Shown: positions 27,705 to 35,140 of the stretch, piece by piece | How the letters are laid out: every line of letters begins with the position of its first letter | How positions within the stretch are numbered: position 1 is the first letter of the stretch | Source of the DNA: Streptomyces sp. XY006 | GTDB lineage: Bacteria > Actinomycetota > Actinomycetes > Streptomycetales > Streptomycetaceae | Direction: 5' to 3' | Length of the DNA stretch: 64,000 nt | NCBI RefSeq assembly: GCF_002237655.1 | Contig: NZ_NOKT01000010.1 | Location: forward strand, 186,001-250,000 | Position numbers and translations under genes: made by a program | Notes under the pieces: generated by a model | The model's input: the letters and a program-made list of their open reading frames with translations, nothing else | The model's database searches: none | Told to the model about the DNA's origin: nothing

Positions 27705-28693
27705 GCCGTCCGCCCTGGGGAGACATGGCACGGCTGGCGGGACGGCGGGCCATGTTCGCCGTCCCCGCCCTGCTCGTCGTCACCTTCGGCGTGTTCGCCA
27801 TCGCCGCCGCCTCCCCCTTCGACCCCGTCAAGGCCTACGCGGGCACCGCCGCCCTCGGCGCCGACCAGGAGACCCTGGACCGGCTGCGCGAGAACCTCGG
27901 CGTGGACCGGCCCTTCGCCCTCCGCTGGTGGGACTGGCTGACCTCCGCGCTCACCGGCGACCTCGGCCACTCCAGCGTGCTGCGCCAGCCGGTCGCGCAG
28001 GTGATCGGCGAACGGCTCGTGTGGTCCGCGCTGCTGTGCGCCGTCGCCTTCGCCGCCGCCGTGCTGGTGGGCACGGTCCTCGGCGTGCTCGCCGCCCGCC
28101 GCCCCGGCTCGGCCGTCGACCGGGCCGTCACCTCCCTCGCCTACACCCTGGAGGCGGCCCCGGTCTTCTGGATCGCGCTCCTCGCCATCTGGCTGTTCGC
28201 CCTGCGGTGGGACGTCCTGCCGGCCGGCGGCCTGACCGACACCGGCAGCGCACACGTGACGTTCGGCCAGGTCACGAGCCATCTCGTACTGCCCGCCGGG
28301 GTCCTCGCGATCTCCCAGCTGCCCTGGTTCACGCTGTACGTGCGCCAAGGGGTCGGCGACGCGCTCGCGGAGGACCCCGTGCGCGGCGCCCGCGCCCGCG
28401 GCCTGAGCGAACGCACCGTGCTGCTCGGGCACGCCCTGCGCTCCGGACTGCTGCCCGTGCTCACGCTGATCGGCTCCCGCGTGCCCGAACTCATCACCGG
28501 CGCCCTGCTGGTGGAGAGCGTCTTCAGCTGGCCGGGCATCGCGGCCGCCACCGTCGAGGCCGCCACCGCCGTCGACTTCCCGCTGCTCGCCGGCCTGACG
28601 GCCCTGGCCACCGCCGCCGTGCTCGCGGGCAACCTGCTCGCCGACCTGCTGTACGGACTGTTCGACCCGAGGGTGAAGCTCAGTGACATGTGA
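27701..28693 (+). CDS. ABC transporter permease (DppB/NikB type)
   Basis: A 330-residue membrane protein if started at GTG 27701, which overlaps the preceding stop by four bases; ATG 27725 is an alternative but its GGGGAG is only two bases away. About six hydrophobic helices are visible. The N-terminal NLGVDRPFALRWWDWL and the cytoplasmic EAA-like loop (YVRQGVGDALAEDPVRGARARGLSE) are typical of the first permease in peptide/nickel systems. The C terminus LFDPRVKLSD is also characteristic. It pairs with the next permease. Confidence 0.88.
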   Translation: MSRPPWGDMARLAGRRAMFAVPALLVVTFGVFAIAAASPFDPVKAYAGTAALGADQETLDRLRENLGVDRPFALRWWDWLTSALTGDLGHSSVLRQPVAQVIGERLVWSALLCAVAFAAAVLVGTVLGVLAARRPGSAVDRAVTSLAYTLEAAPVFWIALLAIWLFALRWDVLPAGGLTDTGSAHVTFGQVTSHLVLPAGVLAISQLPWFTLYVRQGVGDALAEDPVRGARARGLSERTVLLGHALRSGLLPVLTLIGSRVPELITGALLVESVFSWPGIAAATVEAATAVDFPLLAGLTALATAAVLAGNLLADLLYGLFDPRVKLSDM

Positions 28694-29582
28694 CGCACCG
28701 GCACCCGCCGCCTCCCCGGCCGAGAGCGCGTGGCGGTCGCACGGGCCCGGGCGCCGCTCCACCCGCGCCCTGCGCGTGCGCACCTCCGCCGTGCTGGTGG
28801 CAGCGACCGTGCTGGCCGTGCTGCTCGTACCGCCGCTGGTCCAGCTCGACCAGCAGGCCGTCGACCTCGCCGCCAAGCTGGAACCGCCGTCCCTCAGACA
28901 CCCGTTCGGCACCGACGACGTCGGCCGCGACCTGCTGCTGCGCTGCGTCTACGGACTGCGCGTCTCGCTGCTGGTCGGCGTGGCGGCGGCGGTGACGGCG
29001 ACCGTCGTCGGCACCGCCGTGGGCGCGGCGGCCGGGGCGCTGGGAGGCTGGGTGGACCGGGCGCTGATGCGGGTGGTCGACACGTTCTCGTCCGTGCCGC
29101 ACCTGCTGCTCGGCATCTTCGTCGTCGCGATGTTCCGGCCCGGGGTGTGGCCGGTGGTGATCTCGGTCGCGCTCACCCACTGGCTGTCCACGGCCCGGAT
29201 CGTGCGCGCCGAGGTGCTGTCGCTGCGCTCGCGGCCCTACATCGACGCGGCCGTCTCCGGCGGGGCGTCCCGGTGGCGGGTGGCCGTACGGCACCTGCTG
29301 CCGGCCGTGCTCCCGCAAGCCGCCCTGGCCGCCGTACTGATGGTGCCGCACGCCATGTGGCACGAGTCGGCCCTGTCCTTCCTCGGCCTCGGCCTGCCCA
29401 CGCACACGGCGAGCCTCGGCACGCTCATCCAGACGGCCCGCGGCTCGCTCCTCGCCGGCCAGTGGTGGCCGACCCTCTTCCCCGGCCTCTTCCTCATCGT
29501 CCCCACCCTGGCCATCGCCGGGCTGGCGGGCGCGTGGCGGGAGCGGCTGCACCCCCGTCACCGATCGGAGCTGATGCTGTGA
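28683..29582 (+). CDS. ABC transporter permease (DppC/NikC type)
   Basis: A 299-residue membrane protein, GTG 28683, overlapping the previous gene by 11 bases. The motif PFGTDDVGRDLLLRCVYGLRVSL and the EAA loop (RAEVLSLRSRPYIDAAVSGGAS) identify the second permease of the DppC/NikC group. About five hydrophobic helices follow an N-terminal cytoplasmic stretch rich in Arg. LSFLGLGLPTHTASLGTLI is a family signature. It forms the transmembrane channel with the preceding permease. Confidence 0.88.
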   Translation: MTCDAPAPAASPAESAWRSHGPGRRSTRALRVRTSAVLVAATVLAVLLVPPLVQLDQQAVDLAAKLEPPSLRHPFGTDDVGRDLLLRCVYGLRVSLLVGVAAAVTATVVGTAVGAAAGALGGWVDRALMRVVDTFSSVPHLLLGIFVVAMFRPGVWPVVISVALTHWLSTARIVRAEVLSLRSRPYIDAAVSGGASRWRVAVRHLLPAVLPQAALAAVLMVPHAMWHESALSFLGLGLPTHTASLGTLIQTARGSLLAGQWWPTLFPGLFLIVPTLAIAGLAGAWRERLHPRHRSELML

Positions 29583-30610
29583 GCACCGGAATCGGGCCCG
29601 GACCGGCCGGCACGGCGACCGGCCCCGCCCCCCGTCCCGCCCCCGTGCTGTCCGTGCGCGACCTGTCCGTGCGGTTCCTCATGCCCGCCGGGCGGCGCGT
29701 CGCGGCCGTCACCGGGGCCCGGTTCGACGTGCTGCCGGGGGAGTGCCTCGCCCTCATCGGCGAGAGCGGCTGCGGCAAGTCCGTGCTGGCCTCCGCCCTG
29801 CTCGGGCTGCTGCCCGGCAACGCGCAGACCGCCGGGTCCGCGTTCCTCGGCGGCCTGGACCTGCTCACCGCCGGGGAGCGGACCCTCGCCCGCACCGTAC
29901 GGGGCCGGCTCATCGGGCTGGTGCCGCAGAGCCCGGCCGCCCACCTCACACCCGTACGCACCGTCCGCTCCCAGCTGGAGGAGACGGTCGCCGCCCTGAC
30001 CGCGACCCGGGGCCGGGCCGCCCTGCGCACCGCCGCCGAGGCCGCCGCCGAACGGGCCGCCTTCCCCGCCACCCACCTCGACCGGTACCCGCACGAGCTC
30101 TCCGGCGGCCTCGCCCAGCGCGCCGCCACCGCCCTCGCCCTGGTCGGCGACGCCCCCCTGCTGCTCGCCGACGAACCCACCACCGGCCTCGACCGCGACC
30201 TGGTGGACCGCACCGTCGACGAACTGCGCCGGCACGTCGACGACCCGGGCGGCACGGAGGGCGCCGGCCGGGCCCTGCTGATGATCACGCACGACCTGGC
30301 GGCGGCCGAGCGCATCGCCGACCGGGTCGCGGTCATGTACGCCGGGCGGATCGTCGAACTCGCCGACGCCACCGCCTTCTTCGGCACCCCCGGCCCCCGC
30401 CACCCCTACAGCCGCGGCCTCCTGGAAGCCCTGCCCGACCGCGCCTTCAGGCCCGTCCCGGGCATGCCGCCCAAACTCGGCGACCTCCCCGACGGCTGCG
30501 CCTTCGCCCCCCGCTGCGCCCGGGCCACCGATCTCTGCACCGGCCAGGCGCCCCCGTCCGGCGAGGTCGCCTGCCACCACCCGCACGTGCCGGAGGACGT
30601 CCGTGCTTGA
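29579..30610 (+). CDS. ABC transporter ATP-binding protein (DppD/NikD type)
   Basis: A 343-residue protein, GTG 29579, overlapping the previous stop by four bases. Walker A is GESGCGKSV, the signature is LSGGLAQRA, and Walker B is LLLADEPTTGLD, followed by the switch His in MITHDL. The C-terminal oligopeptide/dipeptide-transporter tail contains the Cys-rich GCAFAPRCARATDLC segment. The signature departs from the usual LSGGQ/M form (LSGGL) but remains plausible. It powers the two permeases with the next ATPase. Confidence 0.9.
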   Translation: MSTGIGPGPAGTATGPAPRPAPVLSVRDLSVRFLMPAGRRVAAVTGARFDVLPGECLALIGESGCGKSVLASALLGLLPGNAQTAGSAFLGGLDLLTAGERTLARTVRGRLIGLVPQSPAAHLTPVRTVRSQLEETVAALTATRGRAALRTAAEAAAERAAFPATHLDRYPHELSGGLAQRAATALALVGDAPLLLADEPTTGLDRDLVDRTVDELRRHVDDPGGTEGAGRALLMITHDLAAAERIADRVAVMYAGRIVELADATAFFGTPGPRHPYSRGLLEALPDRAFRPVPGMPPKLGDLPDGCAFAPRCARATDLCTGQAPPSGEVACHHPHVPEDVRA

Positions 30611-31256
30611 ACTGCGCTCCATCACCGCCGGATACACCAGGAACGCCCCGGTGGTCCGGGACGTCTCCCTGACGCTCGCCCCCGGCGCATCCGTCGGGCT
30701 GCTCGGCCCGAGCGGCTGCGGCAAGTCCACCCTCGCCCGGGTCGCGGCCCTGCTGCACCGCCCCGAGGCGGGCTCCGTCCTGCTGGACGGCGAGCCGGTA
30801 CGGCGCTGGCGCCACAGCGCCCCGCGCGACCAGCGCACCGCCTTCGGGGTCGTCTTCCAGCAGGCCAGGCTCTCCGCCGACCCCCGGCTGCCGCTCACCG
30901 GCCTGATCGCCGAACCCCTGCGCGCCACCGGCCGCGCCCGGGAGATCCCCGGCCGGATCGCCGAACTGGCCCCCGCCGTCGGACTCACCCCCGACCTGCT
31001 GACCCGGCGGCCGCACGAGGTCAGCGACGGCCAGCTGCAGCGGGCCTGCCTGGCCCGCGCCCTGGTGCTGCGCCCGCGCGTGCTGGTGTGCGACGAGATG
31101 ACCGCCATGCTCGACGCGTCCACCGCCGCGGCCCTGGTCGCCGCCGTCGAGGACTACCGGGCGGCGACCGGCGCCGCCCTGCTGGCCGTCGGCCACGACC
31201 GCACCCTGCTCCGGCGCTGGTGCGACCGCACCGTCCACTGGGACGAACTGACCTGA
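30603..31256 (+). CDS. ABC transporter ATP-binding protein (DppF/NikE type)
   Basis: A 217-residue protein, GTG 30603, overlapping the previous gene by eight bases. Walker A is GPSGCGKST, and Walker B is VLVCDEMTAMLD. The signature position reads VSDGQLQRA in place of LSGGQ, which still keeps the key Ser-x-Gly-Gln contacts. It lacks the C-terminal oligopeptide-transporter extension, so it is shorter than most DppF proteins. It ends the operon, 12 bases from the convergent His-rich gene, which leaves no room for a terminator. Confidence 0.88.
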   Translation: MLELRSITAGYTRNAPVVRDVSLTLAPGASVGLLGPSGCGKSTLARVAALLHRPEAGSVLLDGEPVRRWRHSAPRDQRTAFGVVFQQARLSADPRLPLTGLIAEPLRATGRAREIPGRIAELAPAVGLTPDLLTRRPHEVSDGQLQRACLARALVLRPRVLVCDEMTAMLDASTAAALVAAVEDYRAATGAALLAVGHDRTLLRRWCDRTVHWDELT

Positions 31257-31268
31257 GACCCGCTTCGG

Positions 31269-31568
31269 TCAGTGGTCGTCCCAGTGACCCTCGTGGGCGG
31301 CGTGGCGGTGCCCGTCGTGCACGTAGTCGGTGTGGTCGCCGTGCCGGACGGCCAGGTGGCCGCACCGGTCGCCGTGCTGGTGGTCGTGGTTCCGGTGCAC
31401 GGTGTGGCCGCCGGGTGCGCACTCGTCGGCGTGGTCCCCGTGCATCCGGTGGAGGTGGCCGTCGTGGGCATAGTCCGTGTGGTCGCCGTGGGGGAAGGCG
31501 ACATGGCCGCAGTCGTCGCCGTGGGCGTGCGCGTGGTCCGCGTGGGGGACGTGCTCGGCGGTGGTCAT
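31269..31568 (-). CDS. His-rich, Cys-containing metal-binding-type protein
   Basis: A 99-residue protein, ATG 31568, stop at 31269. About one residue in four is His. Two related units occur: CGHVAFPHGDHTDYAHDGHLH and, later, CGHLAVRHGDHTDYVHDGHRH, so the protein is an internal duplication of a Cys/His block sharing GDHTDY-HDGH. It has no signal peptide and probably binds zinc or nickel in the cytoplasm, as a store, buffer or chaperone. It converges on the nickel-type transporter operon. Proteins with this repeat are widespread in Streptomyces and are sometimes misnamed as threonine dehydratase. Confidence 0.75.
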   Translation of the reverse strand: MTTAEHVPHADHAHAHGDDCGHVAFPHGDHTDYAHDGHLHRMHGDHADECAPGGHTVHRNHDHQHGDRCGHLAVRHGDHTDYVHDGHRHAAHEGHWDDH

Positions 31569-31642
31569 CGGGGCTCCTCGCGTGTGCTGGTGGCCGCCGG
31601 GGGACCGGCAGGGCGGCATCGCCGTGGGGCGGCGGCACCTGC

Positions 31643-31747
31643 GTCCACCATCCGGCGGCCGGCCGAGGTCCACCATCCGGCGGCGGCACACGGGTGAGCC
31701 CGGGCGGATCAGGGGCCCGCGGACGGCACGCGGCCCGGGCGGATCAG
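31643..31747. repeat. Two pairs of short direct repeats between His-rich and methyltransferase genes
   Basis: GTCCACCATCCGGCGGC occurs at 31643-31659 and exactly again at 31668-31684. GCCCGGGCGGATCAG occurs at 31698-31712 and again at 31733-31747, where it contains the methyltransferase stop codon. The 175-base gap therefore appears to have grown by local duplications. Confidence 0.8.
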
Positions 31748-32526
31748 CGGACCGCGACCAGCACGCAGCTCTCGCCGTACTGCCAGACCGGACCGGCCTG
31801 GCGGAAACCCACCCGCCGGAGCAGGTCCAGGTGCACGGAGAGGGGGAGTTCGGCGGGGGTGCCGGTGGAGCTGCCGGTGGAGCTGCCGGAGGGCTCCGCG
31901 CGGCGCCGGCGCTCGGCGAGCAGATCGGCCAGTTCGGGGTCCTCGGCGACGGCGGCCCACCAGGAGCGCCAGTCCTCGTGCGCGAACACCCGCTGCCGGC
32001 CGGCCCGGCAGCGCCCGACATGGGCGGCGATCCCGGCCGGCCCCGCCTCGTCCGGGGGCAGATGGTCGCCGTTGACGAGGACTCCACCGGGGCGCAGCAG
32101 CGAAGCGAGCTGCCGGTAGGCGCGCAGCAGGGTGGCGTGGTCGAGGTAGTGCAGGGCCGTGGTGGAGACGGCCGCGTCCAGCGGCCGGTCCAATTCCAGG
32201 GCGTCGGTCCAGCCCGGTGCGCCGATCTCCGCGTCGACGTAGCGGGCGGCGTCCGGATGGTGGGTGCGGCCCAGTTCCAGCAGCAGCGGATCCCGGTCCA
32301 CGGCCACGATCTCCGCCTCGGGCAGCCGCCGCACCAGCCGGGCGGCGAGCGAGCCCGGCCCGCAGCCCAGGTCGACCACGAGCGGCCGGCCGGCGCGCCC
32401 CGCCACGACGTGCTCGACCACGTCGGCGATCACCGTGAACCGCTCCTCGCGGTCGACGGCGTACCGCTGCTGCTGGAGCTCCCAGCGCTCCACCCACCGC
32501 TCCGCCGTCGCCAGACTCAGCCCCAT
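31744..32526 (-). CDS. Class I SAM-dependent methyltransferase
   Basis: A 260-residue protein. ATG 32526 is chosen for its AAGGTGG ribosome site; an in-frame ATG 32598 overlaps the Zur-like site and has none. Motif I is VVDLGCGPGSLAARL, followed by an acidic strand-2 residue in IVAVDRDPLLL, and the LHYLDHATLLRAYRQLASLLRPGGVLV motif of class I enzymes. The N-terminal ERWVERWELQQQRY is shared with many small-molecule methyltransferases. The C-terminal LDLLRRVGFRQAGPVWQYGESCVLVAVR is also typical. The substrate is unknown. It is read toward the His-rich gene, 175 bases away. Confidence 0.85.
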   Translation of the reverse strand: MGLSLATAERWVERWELQQQRYAVDREERFTVIADVVEHVVAGRAGRPLVVDLGCGPGSLAARLVRRLPEAEIVAVDRDPLLLELGRTHHPDAARYVDAEIGAPGWTDALELDRPLDAAVSTTALHYLDHATLLRAYRQLASLLRPGGVLVNGDHLPPDEAGPAGIAAHVGRCRAGRQRVFAHEDWRSWWAAVAEDPELADLLAERRRRAEPSGSSTGSSTGTPAELPLSVHLDLLRRVGFRQAGPVWQYGESCVLVAVR

Positions 32527-32572
32527 CCGGTCGTGCCACCTTGCCGTCTCGCCCCTGAATCCTGCCGTTCCG

Positions 32573-32597
32573 AGCCTACAGGTGGAAACGGTTCTCA
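32573..32597 (-). promoter_or_regulatory. Weak Zur-like palindrome and -10 before the methyltransferase
   Basis: Read on the minus strand, TGAGAACCGTTTCCA (complement of 32583-32597) matches the zinc-repressor consensus recalled for Streptomyces (TGAAAATGATTTTCA) at 10 of 15 bases and keeps the TG...AA...TT...CA frame. A -10-like TAGGCT (complement of 32573-32578) follows it. A -35 is not clear. The assignment is tentative, and the His-rich gene downstream makes it worth testing. Confidence 0.35.
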
Positions 32598-32618
32598 TTA
32601 CGCTCAGGCGGCCCGCGC

Positions 32619-33815
32619 TCACCCAAGTGAGGCGAGAACGGACAGCAGCCGGTCGATCTCCTCCACGGTGTTGTACACATGCAGACTCACCCGCACCGAA
32701 CCGGTCTTCTCGCCCGCGTCGCCCTGGCAGTGGTGATCCGAACGCACCATGAAGCCGTGGCTGAAGAGGATGAACCCCAGGTCGCCCGAGTCGATCGCGT
32801 GGTGGCGCAGGGAGACGATGCCCTGCCGCCGCTGCACCGGCGCGTCGGCCGCCAGGCTCAGGGGACAGCCGAGGATCTCGTAGGCGTCCAGCCGGCGCAG
32901 CCCGTCGGTGAGCCGGGACGCCAGGTCGGCCGTCCAGCGCTCGATCCTGTCCACACCGGCCGCGTCCAGCCAGTCCAGAGCCGCTTCGAGCGAGGCGATG
33001 CCCACCGTGTTCGGCGTGCCGCTCCACCCGCCGGGCACGAACGCCGGCCCGCGCGCCTGCCGCGCCCACACCGCGCCCGAACCGGGCAGGGCCAGCGCCT
33101 TGTGCCCGGAGAAGACGACGAAGTCGACGTCCAACTCGGCCACCGACACCGGCAGATGCCCCACGCTCTGCGCCGCGTCCAGGCAGATCACCGCGTCCGG
33201 GCCGACCGCCCGGCGGATGCGCTGCACGTTCATGTCGCCGCCGTAGACGTGGTGCACATGGGTCGTCGCGACGAACCGGGTGCGCGGCCCGGCCCGCTCC
33301 GCCAGCGCCCGGTGGTCGTAGTCCCCGGAGCCGCTCTGGTACGGCATCGGCACCACCCGCACCCGCACGCCCTCGCGGGCCATCTGCCGCTGCGCCTCCA
33401 GCCAGGGCACGATGTTGGCCTGGTGATCGGCGTCCGGTACGACGATCTCGTCGCCGTCGCGCAGGAACCCCGGCAGCCAGTCGCGGGCGATCGTGCGCAG
33501 CCCCTCGGTGGTGCCTCCGGTGAAGTGCACCACCGAGCCGCCGGACCCGGGATCGCCCAGGAACCGGGCGACGCGCTCACGGGTCCGCTCGACCAGCTCC
33601 GTGGTCCGGTTGGCCCAGGTGTACGTGCCGCGCGCGGAGTTGGCGTTGGACGTCGTCAGATACGTCTGCACGGCGTCCAGGACGGCCTGCGGCTTCTGCG
33701 CCGTGGCCGCGCTGTCCAGGTAGGCGAGCTCCGGGTGCCCGGTGACGATCGGGAACCGGGCGCGCAGCTCCCGCTGCCACGCGCCGAGGTCCTCGCCGGC
33801 GGTCGGTGCGGTCAC
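32619..33815 (-). CDS. SufS-like class V aminotransferase / cysteine desulfurase
   Basis: A 398-residue protein from GTG 33815, five bases after the previous stop. It has the SufS layout: YLDSAATAQKPQAVLDAV, FTGGTTEGLRTIA, the PLP Lys in FSGHKALALPGSGAVWA, and a catalytic-type Cys363 in MVRSDHHCQG, at nearly the same position as Cys364 of E. coli SufS. It therefore probably mobilises sulphur from cysteine, or acts on a selenocysteine-like or related amino acid. It is the third gene of a PLP-enzyme operon. No Fe-S assembly genes flank it, so a biosynthetic sulphur-transfer role is more likely than general cluster assembly. Confidence 0.82.
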   Translation of the reverse strand: MTAPTAGEDLGAWQRELRARFPIVTGHPELAYLDSAATAQKPQAVLDAVQTYLTTSNANSARGTYTWANRTTELVERTRERVARFLGDPGSGGSVVHFTGGTTEGLRTIARDWLPGFLRDGDEIVVPDADHQANIVPWLEAQRQMAREGVRVRVVPMPYQSGSGDYDHRALAERAGPRTRFVATTHVHHVYGGDMNVQRIRRAVGPDAVICLDAAQSVGHLPVSVAELDVDFVVFSGHKALALPGSGAVWARQARGPAFVPGGWSGTPNTVGIASLEAALDWLDAAGVDRIERWTADLASRLTDGLRRLDAYEILGCPLSLAADAPVQRRQGIVSLRHHAIDSGDLGFILFSHGFMVRSDHHCQGDAGEKTGSVRVSLHVYNTVEEIDRLLSVLASLG

Positions 33816-33820
33816 GGCCG

Positions 33821-35140
33821 TCAGTCCCGCACCAGGGGCGCGCCCGCGTCCCGCCAGGCGATGATGCCGCCCGCGAGGCTGCGCACGCCCGGGTGGCCCA
33901 TGCGGGTCAGCAGGGCCGCGTACCGGGCGGACTGCTCCCCGACCGGGCAGGCCAGCAGAACCGGCCGGCTCCGGCTGAACGGCAGACCGCCCCGCACGAG
34001 TTCGCCGAACAGCTCGTCGACGATGTTGACCGAACCGTCGATGTGCAGCGCCGCGTACGCGTAGGGGCTGCGCAGGTCGACCACGAGCGGCCGGTCGGTG
34101 TCGATCCAGCGCCGGGCCTCGGCCACCGTCACCGACGGCGCCCGGCCCACCTCCGCCTCCGACAGATCGGCCGGTGAGTTCCTCCGCGGCGGCCGGCCCA
34201 GCAGGTCGGGCCGCCGCTGCCGGACGTAGCTCAGATAGCTCTCCACCCGGTCGCAGACGATGAACACCGCCGTGCGCCGCTCCTCCGACTCCTCGTCCAG
34301 GGCGCGCAGATGACGGACCGCGCCGAAGTACGCGGCCCCGCCCGTCGGTCCGCCCAGGATGCCGCAGCGGCGGTTCAGCGTGAGCATCCCCTCGATCGCC
34401 TCGTCGGCGGTCACCGACTCCATCGTGTCGTACGTGTCCGGGTCGAACAGGCCGACCTCCTGCACCTCGTCGATCGTGCGGATCCCGGGGATGAAGTCGG
34501 ACTTGGCCGCGACCAGCCCGAGCACCCGCACCGACGGATCCTCCTCGCGCAGCGCGCGGGCCACGCCCGTGGAGGAACCGGCCGTGCCCACGCAGGCCAC
34601 GAACCAGTCCGGGACCCGGCCGTCCAGGTCCTTCACGATCTCCGGCCCCGTGCCGGTCAGATGGGCCTCGGTGTTGCGCGGGTTGAAGTACTGGTCGGTG
34701 TGCAGATAGGCGCCGCCCGACGCCGACAGCGTGCGGTGGAAGAGGGTCAGCGGATCGTCCGTCGCGGACGGGTCGAGACACTCGCTCTGGCCCGGCAGCT
34801 CCTCGATCTCCGCGCCGAGCAGCAGCAGGAGGTCCTTGATCTCCGGGATGCGCATCCGGTTGGTGACGCTCTTGAAGCCCAGGCCGTGCATGCCCGCGAT
34901 GACCGCCAGGGCCTTGGCCGTGTTGCCGCTGGACAACTCCACGACCTGGCTGCCCCGTTCCACGGCCTCGTCCAGCAGGGGCCGCGCCATGTTCCAGGCG
35001 GCCCGGTCCTTGACCGAGCCGAACGGGTTGAGCATCTCCAGCTTGGCGTACAGGTCGATGTGGCGCAGACCGTGCACGGCCGGGTCGATCCGCACCAGCG
35101 GGGTGTTGCCGATCGCCTCGGTGATGCTGTCGTACCTCAC
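33821..35140 (-). CDS. PLP cysteine-synthase-like enzyme fused to rhodanese
   Basis: A 439-residue protein, GTG 35140, overlapping the previous stop by four bases. Residues 1-320 are a fold-type II PLP domain: IGNTPLVRI, the PLP Lys in FGSVKDRAAW, VELSSGNTAKALA (phosphate loop) and GTAGSSTGVARAL. Residues about 330-439 are a rhodanese domain (WIDTDRPLVVDLRSPYAYA) with active-site loop CPVGEQS and an intact Cys. A CysK-type synthase joined to a sulphurtransferase suggests that a persulphide or sulphide is added to an activated serine-like substrate, or that diaminopropionate-type chemistry is used. The sequence does not decide. Its partners are the desulfurase and the Y4yA-type enzyme. Confidence 0.85.
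   Translation of the reverse strand: MRYDSITEAIGNTPLVRIDPAVHGLRHIDLYAKLEMLNPFGSVKDRAAWNMARPLLDEAVERGSQVVELSSGNTAKALAVIAGMHGLGFKSVTNRMRIPEIKDLLLLLGAEIEELPGQSECLDPSATDDPLTLFHRTLSASGGAYLHTDQYFNPRNTEAHLTGTGPEIVKDLDGRVPDWFVACVGTAGSSTGVARALREEDPSVRVLGLVAAKSDFIPGIRTIDEVQEVGLFDPDTYDTMESVTADEAIEGMLTLNRRCGILGGPTGGAAYFGAVRHLRALDEESEERRTAVFIVCDRVESYLSYVRQRRPDLLGRPPRRNSPADLSEAEVGRAPSVTVAEARRWIDTDRPLVVDLRSPYAYAALHIDGSVNIVDELFGELVRGGLPFSRSRPVLLACPVGEQSARYAALLTRMGHPGVRSLAGGIIAWRDAGAPLVRD

Noticed and set aside
32598..34781. 720-residue N-terminal extension of the desulfurase frame
   Set aside because: The upstream part is antisense-like low-complexity sequence overlapping the CysK-rhodanese gene in another frame; GTG 33815 begins the SufS fold.
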